Assembly: GCF_018130385.1 (NCBI RefSeq)
Contig: NZ_JAFCLU010000012.1
Span: 124,001 to 188,000 of the forward strand
DNA: 64,000 bases
DNA from: Bradyrhizobium sp. AUGA SZCCT0283
Lineage (GTDB): Bacteria; Pseudomonadota; Alphaproteobacteria; Rhizobiales; Xanthobacteraceae
Direction of reading: 5' to 3'
Of the stretch, positions 42,717 to 50,629 are shown in pieces (positions within the stretch are counted from its first letter, which is position 1; the number at the start of each line of letters is the position of its first letter). The notes below the pieces were generated by a model. It searched no databases and was not told the origin of the DNA. It saw only the letters and a list, made by a program, of their open reading frames with translations. Position numbers and translations under genes: made by a program.

Positions 42717-43682
42717 TCAGGCAGCATGCTGCGTGGTGGCCCGGCTCGCGACCTCCGCAAATCCCTGGCGCCATGACGGATGCGCCGGCCGCCAGCCCAG
42801 CTCCTGCCTGGCCTTGGCGTTGGAGCCGGCCCGCACCTCGGTCATCATCGAAACCAGGTGCTCGCCGGCGAACAACCGGCCAAGCCAGGCCGGCACGCGA
42901 ATCGGCGGTCGGGCACCGACCAGGACAGCAAGGGCAGGCAGCCATTCGCTGACATCAGCCGGTTCATCGTCGACGATGTTGTAGATATTGCCGGGCTTGC
43001 CGCGCTCGATGGCAGCAACGGTGGCGGACGCCGCGTCATCGACGTGGATGAACGACCACCGTCCGCCACCGCCGCCGATCAGCGGCACGCGGCGGCGGCG
43101 CAGCTGATCGATCATCGCGCGCGAGAGCATTCCGGTGTCCGGGCCGTAGAATGATCCATATCGCAAGACAATGCCTTCGGGGTTCGCCGAACCGGTGACG
43201 GCGTCCTCAAGATGCCGGATCGCTTGCAGCGTGCGGCGCAGCTCCTCCGGCGGATCGGGATCCAGCGCGTCGGCCTCCGTCTTGATCTCTTCGCCGCCGC
43301 GGCCGTACGTCCAGCCACAGAAGCTCTGGGCGATGAAGCGCCTCGCACCGGCTTCGCGTGCAGCCGCCAACAGGAAATCGGTGCCTTGCGTGCGCAACCG
43401 GTTGGTGGTGGCGAACGCGCGATCGAAATGCCGGAGATCCGTGACATCAGCGAGGTCGGTCATCTGATCGATGATGATTTCGGGCTCCGCCGCGATCACC
43501 ACGGCGCGAATGGCCGCCGCGTCGAGCCCATCGGCGATCGCAGGTTCCGCGCCCATCCGTCTGATGATTTCGGCCTTTGCCGCCGTTCGCGTCGTGCCAA
43601 CGACGGAATGACCGGCTGCAATCAGCTGCGGAACGAGCTCAAGGCCGATGGCGCCCGTGGCGCCCGCAACAAGAATTCGCAT
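42717..43682 (-). CDS. NAD-dependent epimerase/dehydratase family protein
   Basis: A 321-residue extended SDR. GATGAIGLEL at residues 7-16 is the NAD-binding motif, and GWTYGRGG near residue 124 may supply the tyrosine of the catalytic pair. It resembles nucleoside-diphosphate-sugar epimerases, but the substrate cannot be read. It ends 6 bp from the convergent dehydrogenase gene. Confidence 0.85.
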   Translation of the reverse strand: MRILVAGATGAIGLELVPQLIAAGHSVVGTTRTAAKAEIIRRMGAEPAIADGLDAAAIRAVVIAAEPEIIIDQMTDLADVTDLRHFDRAFATTNRLRTQGTDFLLAAAREAGARRFIAQSFCGWTYGRGGEEIKTEADALDPDPPEELRRTLQAIRHLEDAVTGSANPEGIVLRYGSFYGPDTGMLSRAMIDQLRRRRVPLIGGGGGRWSFIHVDDAASATVAAIERGKPGNIYNIVDDEPADVSEWLPALAVLVGARPPIRVPAWLGRLFAGEHLVSMMTEVRAGSNAKARQELGWRPAHPSWRQGFAEVASRATTQHAA

Positions 43683-43923
43683 GGCGTGATCCTCATATTC
43701 GTTGCGACCGCCCGGCAGGTAGTCGAAGCAAATGTGAAATCAAGCGTGCGAATGTGGCGACCGAAACCTCTGTGGCGCGGCACTCGGATAAGGGCCGCGG
43801 CCAGCGATCACCGGGCGGTCGACGATCCGGCCCTAACAGATGTTCCGGTGCCGATTTCGCCCATGAGCCAACAAAAAGGCGCGCTCTCGGCGCGCCTCAG
43901 ATGCTCGTTCGACAGCAGGCCGT

Positions 43924-45282
43924 TCAGCGAATCGTGACCGGTGCGGGCAGCGGCGGCACCACTGTCGGCTGCGCACCGGGAACGGGCGCCAGTTGGGCCT
44001 GAGCTGGTCCGGGGGCTGCGGCGGCAGCCGGGCCAGCGGACGGCTGCGGGGCCGCCGACGCGCTTGCGGTGTTGGCGGGCGGCGGACCACCGGGCAGCAC
44101 CACCACGCGGGTGCCAACCTTGGCGCGTTCGAACAGGTCGGAGACGTCCTCGTTCAGCATGCCGATGCAGCCCGAGGAGACGAACTTGCCGATCGTCGAC
44201 GGCTGGTTGGTGCCGTGGATGCGGTAGACGGTCGAACCGAGATACATCGCGCGCGCGCCGAGCGGATTGCCGGGACCACCGGCCATGAAGCGCGGCAGAT
44301 AGGGCTGGCGCTCGATCATCTCGGTCGGCGGATGCCAATCCGGCCACTCGGCCTTGCGGCTGATCTTCTGCACGCCGGTCCAGGTAAAGCCGTCGCGGCC
44401 GACGCGGACGCCGTAGCGGATCGCGCGGCCGCCACCGAGCACGTAATAGAGGTGGGTGTTGGACGTGTCGACGACGATGGTGCCCGCAGGCTCCTTGGTC
44501 GCGAACGACACTTCCTGACGGCGCAGATGCGCCGGAAGCTGCGCAGGGCCCACTTCCGGCTGCTCTTCCGGCGGCAGCGCGGCAAGCTGCACCGGCTTGC
44601 CGTCGGCGCCGACGGCGGGTTGCTGCGGTTGCGGGAGCGCGCCGGTGGTGCCGGGCGCGAGCCCCGGTGCGGTGCCGATGGCTTCCGGTGGGCGCAGGCC
44701 AGCGCGGTCGTCGTTCGGATAGACGATGCCGGCGCCGGGAATGCGGCTGTCGCCGCGATCCGAATAGACCGGCTGCTGCTGACCGGGCGGGCGGTCCGCA
44801 TAGATCACCGGCGGCGGACCGGCCGGGCGGCCGTAACGCGGATCGTCGGGTGAAAGGACCGGGCCCGTCGGCATCGGGGCGCCGCGGTCCGAATAAACCG
44901 GAGCGGCGGCCGGGCGGCCATAACGCGGATCGTCGGGAGAAAGGATCGGTCCCGTGGGCGTCGGAGCGCCACGGTCCGAATAAGCCGGGGCTCCGGCCGG
45001 GCGGCCATAACGGGGGTCACTGGGCGACAGCACCGGGCCGGGCGGCGGCAGCGCGGCCGAGTTCTGACCGTTCGGCGCGTCGTCATCGTCCAATGCATCG
45101 AAATCGGGTTCGCCGGGACCGCGGCGTTCTTCAACCGCATAGCCACCTTGCACGTAGGGTCCCGGAGCCGTCGAATAGACTTGGCCTTGGGCGGGATAGC
45201 CCTGTTGCGCATGGGCGAGCGAAGTTCCCGCCATGCCAGCGGCAATAGCGGCACAAATCGTCAGAATGCGGTTATTCATCAT
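43924..45282 (-). CDS. L,D-transpeptidase (YkuD) with tandem Pro/Gly-rich repeats
   Basis: A 452-residue exported protein: signal peptide (about residues 1-26, ending AHAQ), a long Pro/Gly/Gln-rich region, and a YkuD catalytic domain (about residues 280-400). The active-site pattern HGTNQPSTIG... SSGCIGM is intact, giving the catalytic Cys. It should form 3,3 cross-links in peptidoglycan or attach proteins to it. Three 29-residue repeats (LSPDDPRYGRPA... YSDRGAP) occupy about residues 82-168. A disordered Pro-rich tail follows the domain. Start at ATG 45282 or 45279. Confidence 0.9.
   Translation of the reverse strand: MMNNRILTICAAIAAGMAGTSLAHAQQGYPAQGQVYSTAPGPYVQGGYAVEERRGPGEPDFDALDDDDAPNGQNSAALPPPGPVLSPSDPRYGRPAGAPAYSDRGAPTPTGPILSPDDPRYGRPAAAPVYSDRGAPMPTGPVLSPDDPRYGRPAGPPPVIYADRPPGQQQPVYSDRGDSRIPGAGIVYPNDDRAGLRPPEAIGTAPGLAPGTTGALPQPQQPAVGADGKPVQLAALPPEEQPEVGPAQLPAHLRRQEVSFATKEPAGTIVVDTSNTHLYYVLGGGRAIRYGVRVGRDGFTWTGVQKISRKAEWPDWHPPTEMIERQPYLPRFMAGGPGNPLGARAMYLGSTVYRIHGTNQPSTIGKFVSSGCIGMLNEDVSDLFERAKVGTRVVVLPGGPPPANTASASAAPQPSAGPAAAAAPGPAQAQLAPVPGAQPTVVPPLPAPVTIR
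44779..45039 (-). repeat. in-gene tandem repeat (about 87 bp units)
   Basis: Three consecutive units encode GP(V/I)LSP(S/D)DPRYGRPA followed by YSDRGAP; the third is diverged (PPVIYADRPPG). This is a within-gene expansion in the linker between signal peptide and catalytic domain of the L,D-transpeptidase. Confidence 0.75.
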
Positions 45283-45626
45283 CGCCTTTGTATAGACCCC
45301 AAGCCCCACCGGACGGTTAACGGCAGATGGAGGAAGATAGCGGCGCATTCAAGACAAATCCTCGAAATTCGGCCCGTACCGGCCATTTGTGATTGCAACC
45401 AGGCTGCGGCAAAGATGCCTCACAGCGCCGGAAATCGCCATTGTGGATGGTGGGCGACTTCAGACTGCAGATTTTGCAACAAAAAGCTGCCGGGCGCTGA
45501 GATACTCTCAAATCGGCCTGATTCGCGCGCTCACGCGCGCACCTCGCGAATCGGGCCACACAGTGGTCACCGCGTTCCCCTGGCATCAATAACCCTCCAG
45601 AGATAAGGAGGGTGGAACTCGAGTCC
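45283..45626. other. intergenic region between L,D-transpeptidase and Ala-rich protein genes
   Basis: About 344 bp between divergent genes. I find no gene, repeat family or hairpin of note, apart from AAGGAGG at 45605-45611, which is probably the RBS of the next gene at a rather long distance. Promoters for both genes must lie here but were not pinned down. Confidence 0.4.
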
Positions 45627-46433
45627 ATGCTTCCCGGCTTCCGCTTCTTGTTCACCGCGATCGTCCTGTCGATGTCGATCCTGGTTTTTGGGCTTGGCGC
45701 CGCCGCCCTGCTGCGTGCCGCGCATGAGGAATTTGCCAACCTTCCCTCGCGACGGGTGACGCCCGAGCCGATGTTTGCCCGCCTGAACGACGGCCCGCCG
45801 CCGACGCTGGCGCTGCTGCGCATTGATCCGCCGGTCGCGGAGAAGCCGGCGGAGAATGTCCCCGCCGCCGTTCCGGAAACAGCCACTGAAGTCCCGGCGC
45901 CGGCCGGGCAAACCCCGGACGCTCGTCCAGCCGACCCCGAGAAACTGGCGGCGCTGAAGCCGGCAGAGCCGATGCAGGTCGAAGCGGCAAAGCCGGAAAC
46001 GGCGGCGAAGGAAGCGAGCGCGGAGACACCGGCCGCTCCGGCCTCTGCGGCCGAAGCCGAAGCGCCCGTAGCCACGGCGGAAGTAAAGCTCGCCGCCATC
46101 CCGGAAACGCCGGAGCCGGCCGCCGCCACCCCGCCGGCGCCAGCGACGGATATCTCTTCATTCGAAGGCAACGTCGCCGCGGCCCGGATCGCGACGCTCG
46201 GCGGTCCCGCCGTCATCGTCGACGAAAAGACGGCGGCCATCGCGACGGAAGCCAAGACGACGGAAGCGAAGCCGGACACCGGCGCCGTCAAAAAACGGGC
46301 TGCGGAACGGGCGCGGGAACGGCGGCGGATCGCGGCGCGGCGGGCGCGTCTGGCACGCGAGGCGGCGCTGGCTCAACAGCAACTGCAGGCCAACCCGTTC
46401 GCGCAATTTCCGGTCGCGCGCACGACGCGCTAA
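45627..46433 (+). CDS. membrane-anchored Ala/Pro/Glu-rich protein
   Basis: A 268-residue protein with an N-terminal hydrophobic segment (about residues 7-28) and a long region rich in Ala, Pro and Glu (about residues 65-180), then an Arg/Ala-rich helix near the C-terminus (RAAERARERRRIAARRARLA). It is probably anchored in the inner membrane with a disordered periplasmic part. I do not recognise the family. ATG 45627 is taken because GTG 45612 abuts the RBS. Confidence 0.65.
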   Translation: MLPGFRFLFTAIVLSMSILVFGLGAAALLRAAHEEFANLPSRRVTPEPMFARLNDGPPPTLALLRIDPPVAEKPAENVPAAVPETATEVPAPAGQTPDARPADPEKLAALKPAEPMQVEAAKPETAAKEASAETPAAPASAAEAEAPVATAEVKLAAIPETPEPAAATPPAPATDISSFEGNVAAARIATLGGPAVIVDEKTAAIATEAKTTEAKPDTGAVKKRAAERARERRRIAARRARLAREAALAQQQLQANPFAQFPVARTTR

Positions 46434-46448
46434 CTTCTGGATCAGGAA

Positions 46449-47303
46449 TCAGGCCGGGCCGGTCGCGACAGGCGGGCCGTCGGCTGCGCCCCACTCCGTC
46501 CATGAGCCGTCATACAGCGCCGGGTTCTCGACGCCGAGGCGGTAGAGCGCAAGCGTCAGCACGGCGGCGCTGACGCCGGAGCCGCAACTGGTCACGATGG
46601 GCGCATCGAGCTTCACGCCGGCGCCTGAGAACGCCGCCCGCAATTCATCCAGCGATTTCATCGTGCCGGTCGCGGCATCGAACAGGTTGTTGTAGGGCAG
46701 GCTGAGGCTGCCGGGGATATGGCCGGAGCGAAGGCCCGGCCGCGGCTCGGCCACCTTGCCCTGATAGCGTTCGTTGGCGCGCGCATCGATCACCTGCTCG
46801 GCGCGGCTTGCGAGGTTCGTGACCAGCTGCTGCATGCTGCGCGTGCGCCGCGCGTCGAACGCCGCCCTGAACGTGGCCGGCTTCGGCGTCACCTCCCCCT
46901 TCTCGACCTTGCGGCCTTCGGCGACCCACTTCTTCAGGCCGCCATTGAGTATATGCACGTCCTTACCGAACGACAGGAACATCCACCACACCCGGGCTGC
47001 GGCGACCCAGCCGCCGGAATCGTAGAGCACGACGGTGTCGTCATTGCCGATCCCGAGCCCGCCGACATCGCGGCCGAATTGTTCGGCGGAAGGAAACATG
47101 TGCGGCAGTGGGCTGGAATGGTCCGACACCGCGTCGACGTCGAAGAAGACCGCGCCGGGAATATGGGAAGCGAGATAGTCGTCCTTCGGCAGCGGCAGCA
47201 CGCCAGGCATCTTGAACGAGGCGTCGATCACCTTGACGCCGGGATCGTTCAGGTGCGCGGCGAGCCATTCGGTGGAGACGAGCGGGTCATTGGTGGCGGG
47301 CAT
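46449..47303 (-). CDS. sseA: 3-mercaptopyruvate sulfurtransferase
   Basis: A 284-residue two-domain rhodanese-type protein. The C-terminal active-site loop is CGSGVSAAV near residue 240, which is the 3-mercaptopyruvate sulfurtransferase type rather than the CRKGVT type of thiosulfate sulfurtransferase. The N-terminal domain has the usual DYLASHIPGAVFFDVD. It transfers sulfur from 3-mercaptopyruvate to thiol acceptors. It is followed on the minus strand by a gap; a single-domain rhodanese gene lies upstream. Confidence 0.92.
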   Translation of the reverse strand: MPATNDPLVSTEWLAAHLNDPGVKVIDASFKMPGVLPLPKDDYLASHIPGAVFFDVDAVSDHSSPLPHMFPSAEQFGRDVGGLGIGNDDTVVLYDSGGWVAAARVWWMFLSFGKDVHILNGGLKKWVAEGRKVEKGEVTPKPATFRAAFDARRTRSMQQLVTNLASRAEQVIDARANERYQGKVAEPRPGLRSGHIPGSLSLPYNNLFDAATGTMKSLDELRAAFSGAGVKLDAPIVTSCGSGVSAAVLTLALYRLGVENPALYDGSWTEWGAADGPPVATGPA

Positions 47304-47331
47304 GGATTTTTTCTCCGGCGTTTGACACGGT

Positions 47332-47451
47332 CGTCATGGCCGGGCTTGTCCCGGCCATCCACGTACTTGCTTCGTATGTGGACTAAAGGACGTGGATGCC
47401 CGGGACATCAAGCGAGAAACCGCGCTTCGCGCTTTTGCCCGGGCATGACGG
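47332..47451. repeat. REP-like pair, GTCATGGCCGGGCTTG family
   Basis: CGTCATGGCCGGGCTTGTCC and its continuation to CCACGT, with GACGTGGATGCCCGGGACAT and GCCCGGGCATGACGG on the right, form an inverted pair. It is related to the copy inside the transporter cluster at 16923. It separates the two sulfurtransferase genes. Confidence 0.7.
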
Positions 47452-47475
47452 TGATGGACGTGAAGGCTATCCAGC

Positions 47476-47889
47476 CTACCCCTTCTTCTTCGGCTCCCAC
47501 TTCTCGACCGGGCCGCCGGCGTCGCGCCAGGCGGCGAAACCGCCGCCCATATGGGCGACCGGCTTCAGGCCCATGTCCTGCGCGGTCTTGGCCGCGAGCG
47601 CCGAGCGAAGTCCGCCGGCGCAGTGGAAGATGAATTTCTTGTCCTCCTGGAAGATCGGCTTGGCGTAGGGGCTTTGCGGATCGATCCAGAATTCCAGCAT
47701 GCCGCGGGTGCAGGAGAACGCGCCGGGGATCTTGCCCTCGCGTTCGATCTCGCGGGGATCGCGGATATCGACGATCACGACATTGGGGTCCTGCGCGGCC
47801 TTGATGGCGTCAGTAGCACTGACGGTCTCGATCGCCGCATTGGCTTCGTCGATCAGGGCTTTGATGCCGCGGTGGATGGTCTGGGGCAT
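47476..47889 (-). CDS. single-domain rhodanese-like protein
   Basis: A 137-residue rhodanese domain protein. VVIVDIRDPREIEREGKIPG near residue 38 and the active-site loop FHCAGGLRSALAA near residue 79 (Cys 80) are intact. The loop length is that of the single-domain sulfurtransferases. The acceptor is unknown. It is close to sseA, which suggests shared sulfur metabolism. The start at ATG 47889 excludes an unrelated upstream extension. Confidence 0.88.
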   Translation of the reverse strand: MPQTIHRGIKALIDEANAAIETVSATDAIKAAQDPNVVIVDIRDPREIEREGKIPGAFSCTRGMLEFWIDPQSPYAKPIFQEDKKFIFHCAGGLRSALAAKTAQDMGLKPVAHMGGGFAAWRDAGGPVEKWEPKKKG

Positions 47890-48047
47890 TGATTGCGCCT
47901 TTCGTTTTTCTTGACCTGTCATTTCATTCCGGGGCGGTGCGAAGCATCGAACTAGGGTGCGCCCCTTGCGCACCCGAGAATCTCGATCGAATTCCATTAC
48001 TTCGAGATTCCGGATCGGTCCTGCGGACCGTCCGGAATGACGGCAAG

Positions 48048-49223
48048 TTACCGCACCAGTTCCTTCATCGCACCTTCGAGGCCCTCGATCGTGATCGGGT
48101 ACATGCGCTCCGAGAACAGCCGGCGGATGATGGTGGTGGATTCCGAATAGTCCCAGTGCTTCTGCGCCACCGGATTGAGCCACACCGCATGCGGATAGGT
48201 GCGCGTGATGCGATCGAGCCAGACCGAGCCGGCCTCCTCATTGACATGCTCGACCGAGCCGCCCGGCACCATGATCTCGTAAGGGCTCATCGAGGCGTCG
48301 CCGACGAACACCACCTTGTAGTCGTGCGGGTATTTGTGCAGCACGTCCCAGGTCGGCGTGCGGTCGGTGAAGCGGCGCTTGTTCTGCTTCCACACGCCTT
48401 CATACAGGCAGTTGTGGAAGTAGAAATACTCCATGTGCTTGAACTCGGACTTCGCCGCCGAGAACAGTTCCTCGACCTGCTCGATATGCGAATCCATCGA
48501 GCCGCCGATGTCGAAGAACACCAGCACCTTGACCGCGTTGCGGCGCTCGGGGCGCATATGGACGTCGAGATAGCCGTGGTTGGCGGTTTCCCTGATCGTG
48601 GTGTCGAGATCGAGTTCGTCCGGCGCGCCGGTGCGGGCGAATTTGCGTAACCTGCGCAGCGCGATCTTGACGTTGCGGATGCCGAGCTCGACATTGCCGT
48701 CGAGATCCTTGAACTCGCGCTTGTCCCACACCTTCACGGCGCGGTTGTTGCGGTTCTTCTCCTGACCGATCCGCACGCCCTCGGGATTGTAGCCGTGGGC
48801 GCCGAATGGCGAGGTGCCGGCGGTGCCGATCCACTTGTTGCCGCCCTGGTGGCGGCCCTGCTGTTCCTTCAGCCGCTGACGAAGCGTCTCCATGAGCTTG
48901 TCCCAGCCCATCGCCTCGATCTGCTTCTTCTCTTCCTCGGTGAGGTATTTTTCCGCGAGCTTCTTCAGCCATTCGGCAGGAATGTCCGCCTTCTCCATGG
49001 CGTCCAGCAGGCTTTCCAGCCCCTTGAACACGGTGCCGAAGACGCGGTCGAACTTGTCGAGATTGCGCTCGTCCTTCACCAGGGCGGCGCGAGAGAGATA
49101 GTAGAAGTTCTCGACGGTCTGATCGGCAAGGTCAGCGTCGAGCGCCTCCATCAGCGTCAGATATTCGCGCAGGGTCACCGGGACCTGCGCGTCGCGCAGC
49201 GATGTGAAGAATTGCAGGAACAT
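48048..49223 (-). CDS. VWA domain protein (CoxE-like)
   Basis: A 391-residue protein of the CoxE group. The N-terminal part (FFTSLRDAQVPVTLREYLTL) and the C-terminal von Willebrand A domain with FFDIGGSMDSH near residue 226 (a MIDAS site, with DxGxS) are typical. In carboxydotrophs CoxE and the ATPase CoxD help build the CO dehydrogenase metal centre; in other bacteria similar pairs are general chaperone-like MoxR/VWA systems. A MoxR gene lies 480 bp away in the opposite direction. Confidence 0.9.
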   Translation of the reverse strand: MFLQFFTSLRDAQVPVTLREYLTLMEALDADLADQTVENFYYLSRAALVKDERNLDKFDRVFGTVFKGLESLLDAMEKADIPAEWLKKLAEKYLTEEEKKQIEAMGWDKLMETLRQRLKEQQGRHQGGNKWIGTAGTSPFGAHGYNPEGVRIGQEKNRNNRAVKVWDKREFKDLDGNVELGIRNVKIALRRLRKFARTGAPDELDLDTTIRETANHGYLDVHMRPERRNAVKVLVFFDIGGSMDSHIEQVEELFSAAKSEFKHMEYFYFHNCLYEGVWKQNKRRFTDRTPTWDVLHKYPHDYKVVFVGDASMSPYEIMVPGGSVEHVNEEAGSVWLDRITRTYPHAVWLNPVAQKHWDYSESTTIIRRLFSERMYPITIEGLEGAMKELVR

Positions 49224-49364
49224 GGGATACAGATTGCCCGCCGGACAGCGCCCGTCAAGAGCCCGCGCACGCCGAAGGCCAGCGCATAGCTGTCAGGCCT
49301 AGACCGGGAGGCTTTTTCAATTACAATTGAGCCATAAAGGGCTTATTCCGGCAGGGGAAATTCA

Positions 49365-49607
49365 ATGGGCATCATTGCGGCGCTGATCATTGGCGGTATC
49401 GCGGGCTGGCTTGCCGGGAAGATCGTGCACGGCGCGGGCTTCGGGCTGATCGGCAACATCGTGATCGGCATCATCGGCGCGCTACTGGCGGGCTGGATCT
49501 TGCCGCAACTGGGCGTCAACCTCGGCGTGGGCTGGGTCCGCGAGATCATCAACGCCACCATCGGCGCGGTGATCATCCTGGTGATCCTGTCGCTGATCAA
49601 ACGCTGA
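49365..49607 (+). CDS. GlsB/YeaQ/YmgE family membrane protein
   Basis: An 80-residue membrane protein with three hydrophobic segments rich in Gly, the GlsB/YeaQ/YmgE (transglycosylase-associated) family. IAALIIGGIAGWLAGKI at the start and GIIGALLAGWILPQLG in the middle are typical. Members are induced by general stress; the mechanism is unknown. It sits between the CoxE-like and MoxR-like genes. Confidence 0.9.
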   Translation: MGIIAALIIGGIAGWLAGKIVHGAGFGLIGNIVIGIIGALLAGWILPQLGVNLGVGWVREIINATIGAVIILVILSLIKR

Positions 49608-49630
49608 GGATAGCGCCTCAACTCCAATCG

Positions 49631-49656
49631 CGACCGCCGGACCGGCGGTCGTTTAC
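49631..49656 (+). terminator. intrinsic terminator
   Basis: CGACCGCC (49631-49638) and GGCGGTCG (49644-49651) form a stem followed by TTTACTG. It lies about 24 bp past the GlsB-like gene. Confidence 0.7.
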
Positions 49657-49705
49657 TGTTCAGGCCGCGAGCGGCCCAAGAACGAGCAACAAGGCAAACG
49701 GATAG

Positions 49706-50548
49706 ATGAAATTTACCGGCACCAAGGACTATGTCGCCACCGACGACCTCAAGGTCGCCGTCAACGCCTCGATCGTGCTCGAGCGCCCGCTGCTGATCAA
49801 GGGCGAGCCCGGCACTGGCAAGACCGTGTTGGCGGAGGAAGTCGCCAAAGCCCTCGGCGCGCCGCTTTTGACCTGGCACATCAAGTCGACCACCAAGGCG
49901 CAGCAGGGCCTTTACGAATATGACGCGGTGTCGCGCCTGCGCGACAGCCAGCTCGGCGACAGCAGAGTTTCCGACATCTCCAACTACATCAAGCGCGGCA
50001 AATTGTGGGAAGCCTTCACCCACGACAAGCGCCCGGTGCTTCTGATCGACGAGATCGACAAGGCCGACATCGAGTTTCCCAACGACCTCTTGCTCGAACT
50101 CGATCGCATGGAGTTCTTCGTCTACGAGACCGGCGAGAACATCAAGGCGAGCCTGCGTCCGATCGTGATGATCACCTCGAACAACGAGAAGGAACTGCCG
50201 GACGCTTTCCTGCGCCGCTGCTTCTTCCACTACATCAAGTTCCCCGACGCCGACACCATGAGCCGGATCGTCGACGTGCACTTCCCCAACATCAAGAAGC
50301 GGCTGGTGGAAGAAGCGCTGCGCATCTTCTTCGAGGTACGCGAAGTGCCGGGCCTGAAGAAGAAGCCCTCGACGTCGGAGCTGCTCGACTGGCTCAAGCT
50401 GTTGCTGAACGAGGATATCACCCCGGAAATGCTCCGGGAGCGCGATCCGCGCAAGCTGATCCCGCCGCTGCACGGCGCGCTGCTCAAGAATGAACAGGAC
50501 GTGCACCTGTTCGAGCGGCTGGCATTCCTCAGCCGCCGCGAAGTGTAG
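49706..50548 (+). CDS. MoxR-family AAA+ ATPase (CoxD-like)
   Basis: A 280-residue AAA+ ATPase. Walker A GEPGTGKT lies near residue 32, Walker B VLLIDEIDKAD near residue 112, and a sensor-1-like MITSNNEKELPDAFLRRC follows. The protein matches the CoxD branch of MoxR ATPases, which act with VWA partners (here probably the CoxE-like product of 48048) as a chaperone for metalloenzyme or complex assembly. It ends in a terminator. Confidence 0.93.
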   Translation: MKFTGTKDYVATDDLKVAVNASIVLERPLLIKGEPGTGKTVLAEEVAKALGAPLLTWHIKSTTKAQQGLYEYDAVSRLRDSQLGDSRVSDISNYIKRGKLWEAFTHDKRPVLLIDEIDKADIEFPNDLLLELDRMEFFVYETGENIKASLRPIVMITSNNEKELPDAFLRRCFFHYIKFPDADTMSRIVDVHFPNIKKRLVEEALRIFFEVREVPGLKKKPSTSELLDWLKLLLNEDITPEMLRERDPRKLIPPLHGALLKNEQDVHLFERLAFLSRREV

Positions 50549-50566
50549 TTCGCGAAATCTCTACGG

Positions 50567-50599
50567 CGCCAGAATCCAAGGTTCTGGCGTTTCGTTTTT
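50567..50599 (+). terminator. intrinsic terminator
   Basis: CGCCAGAA / TTCTGGCG (50567-50574, 50582-50589) form a stem with a 7-nt loop, followed by TTTCGTTTTT. It lies 19 bp past the MoxR-family gene. Confidence 0.85.
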
Positions 50600-50629
50600 C
50601 AAACAACAAACGAAAAAAGAACAGGGCAG

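Noticed and set aside
44779..45039. CRISPR-like array
   Set aside because: The units are in-frame coding repeats of the L,D-transpeptidase with no spacers; no CRISPR array or cas gene was seen anywhere.
49343..50506. 387-residue frame antisense to the GlsB-like and MoxR-like genes
   Set aside because: It spans two real genes on the other strand and has no recognisable domain.
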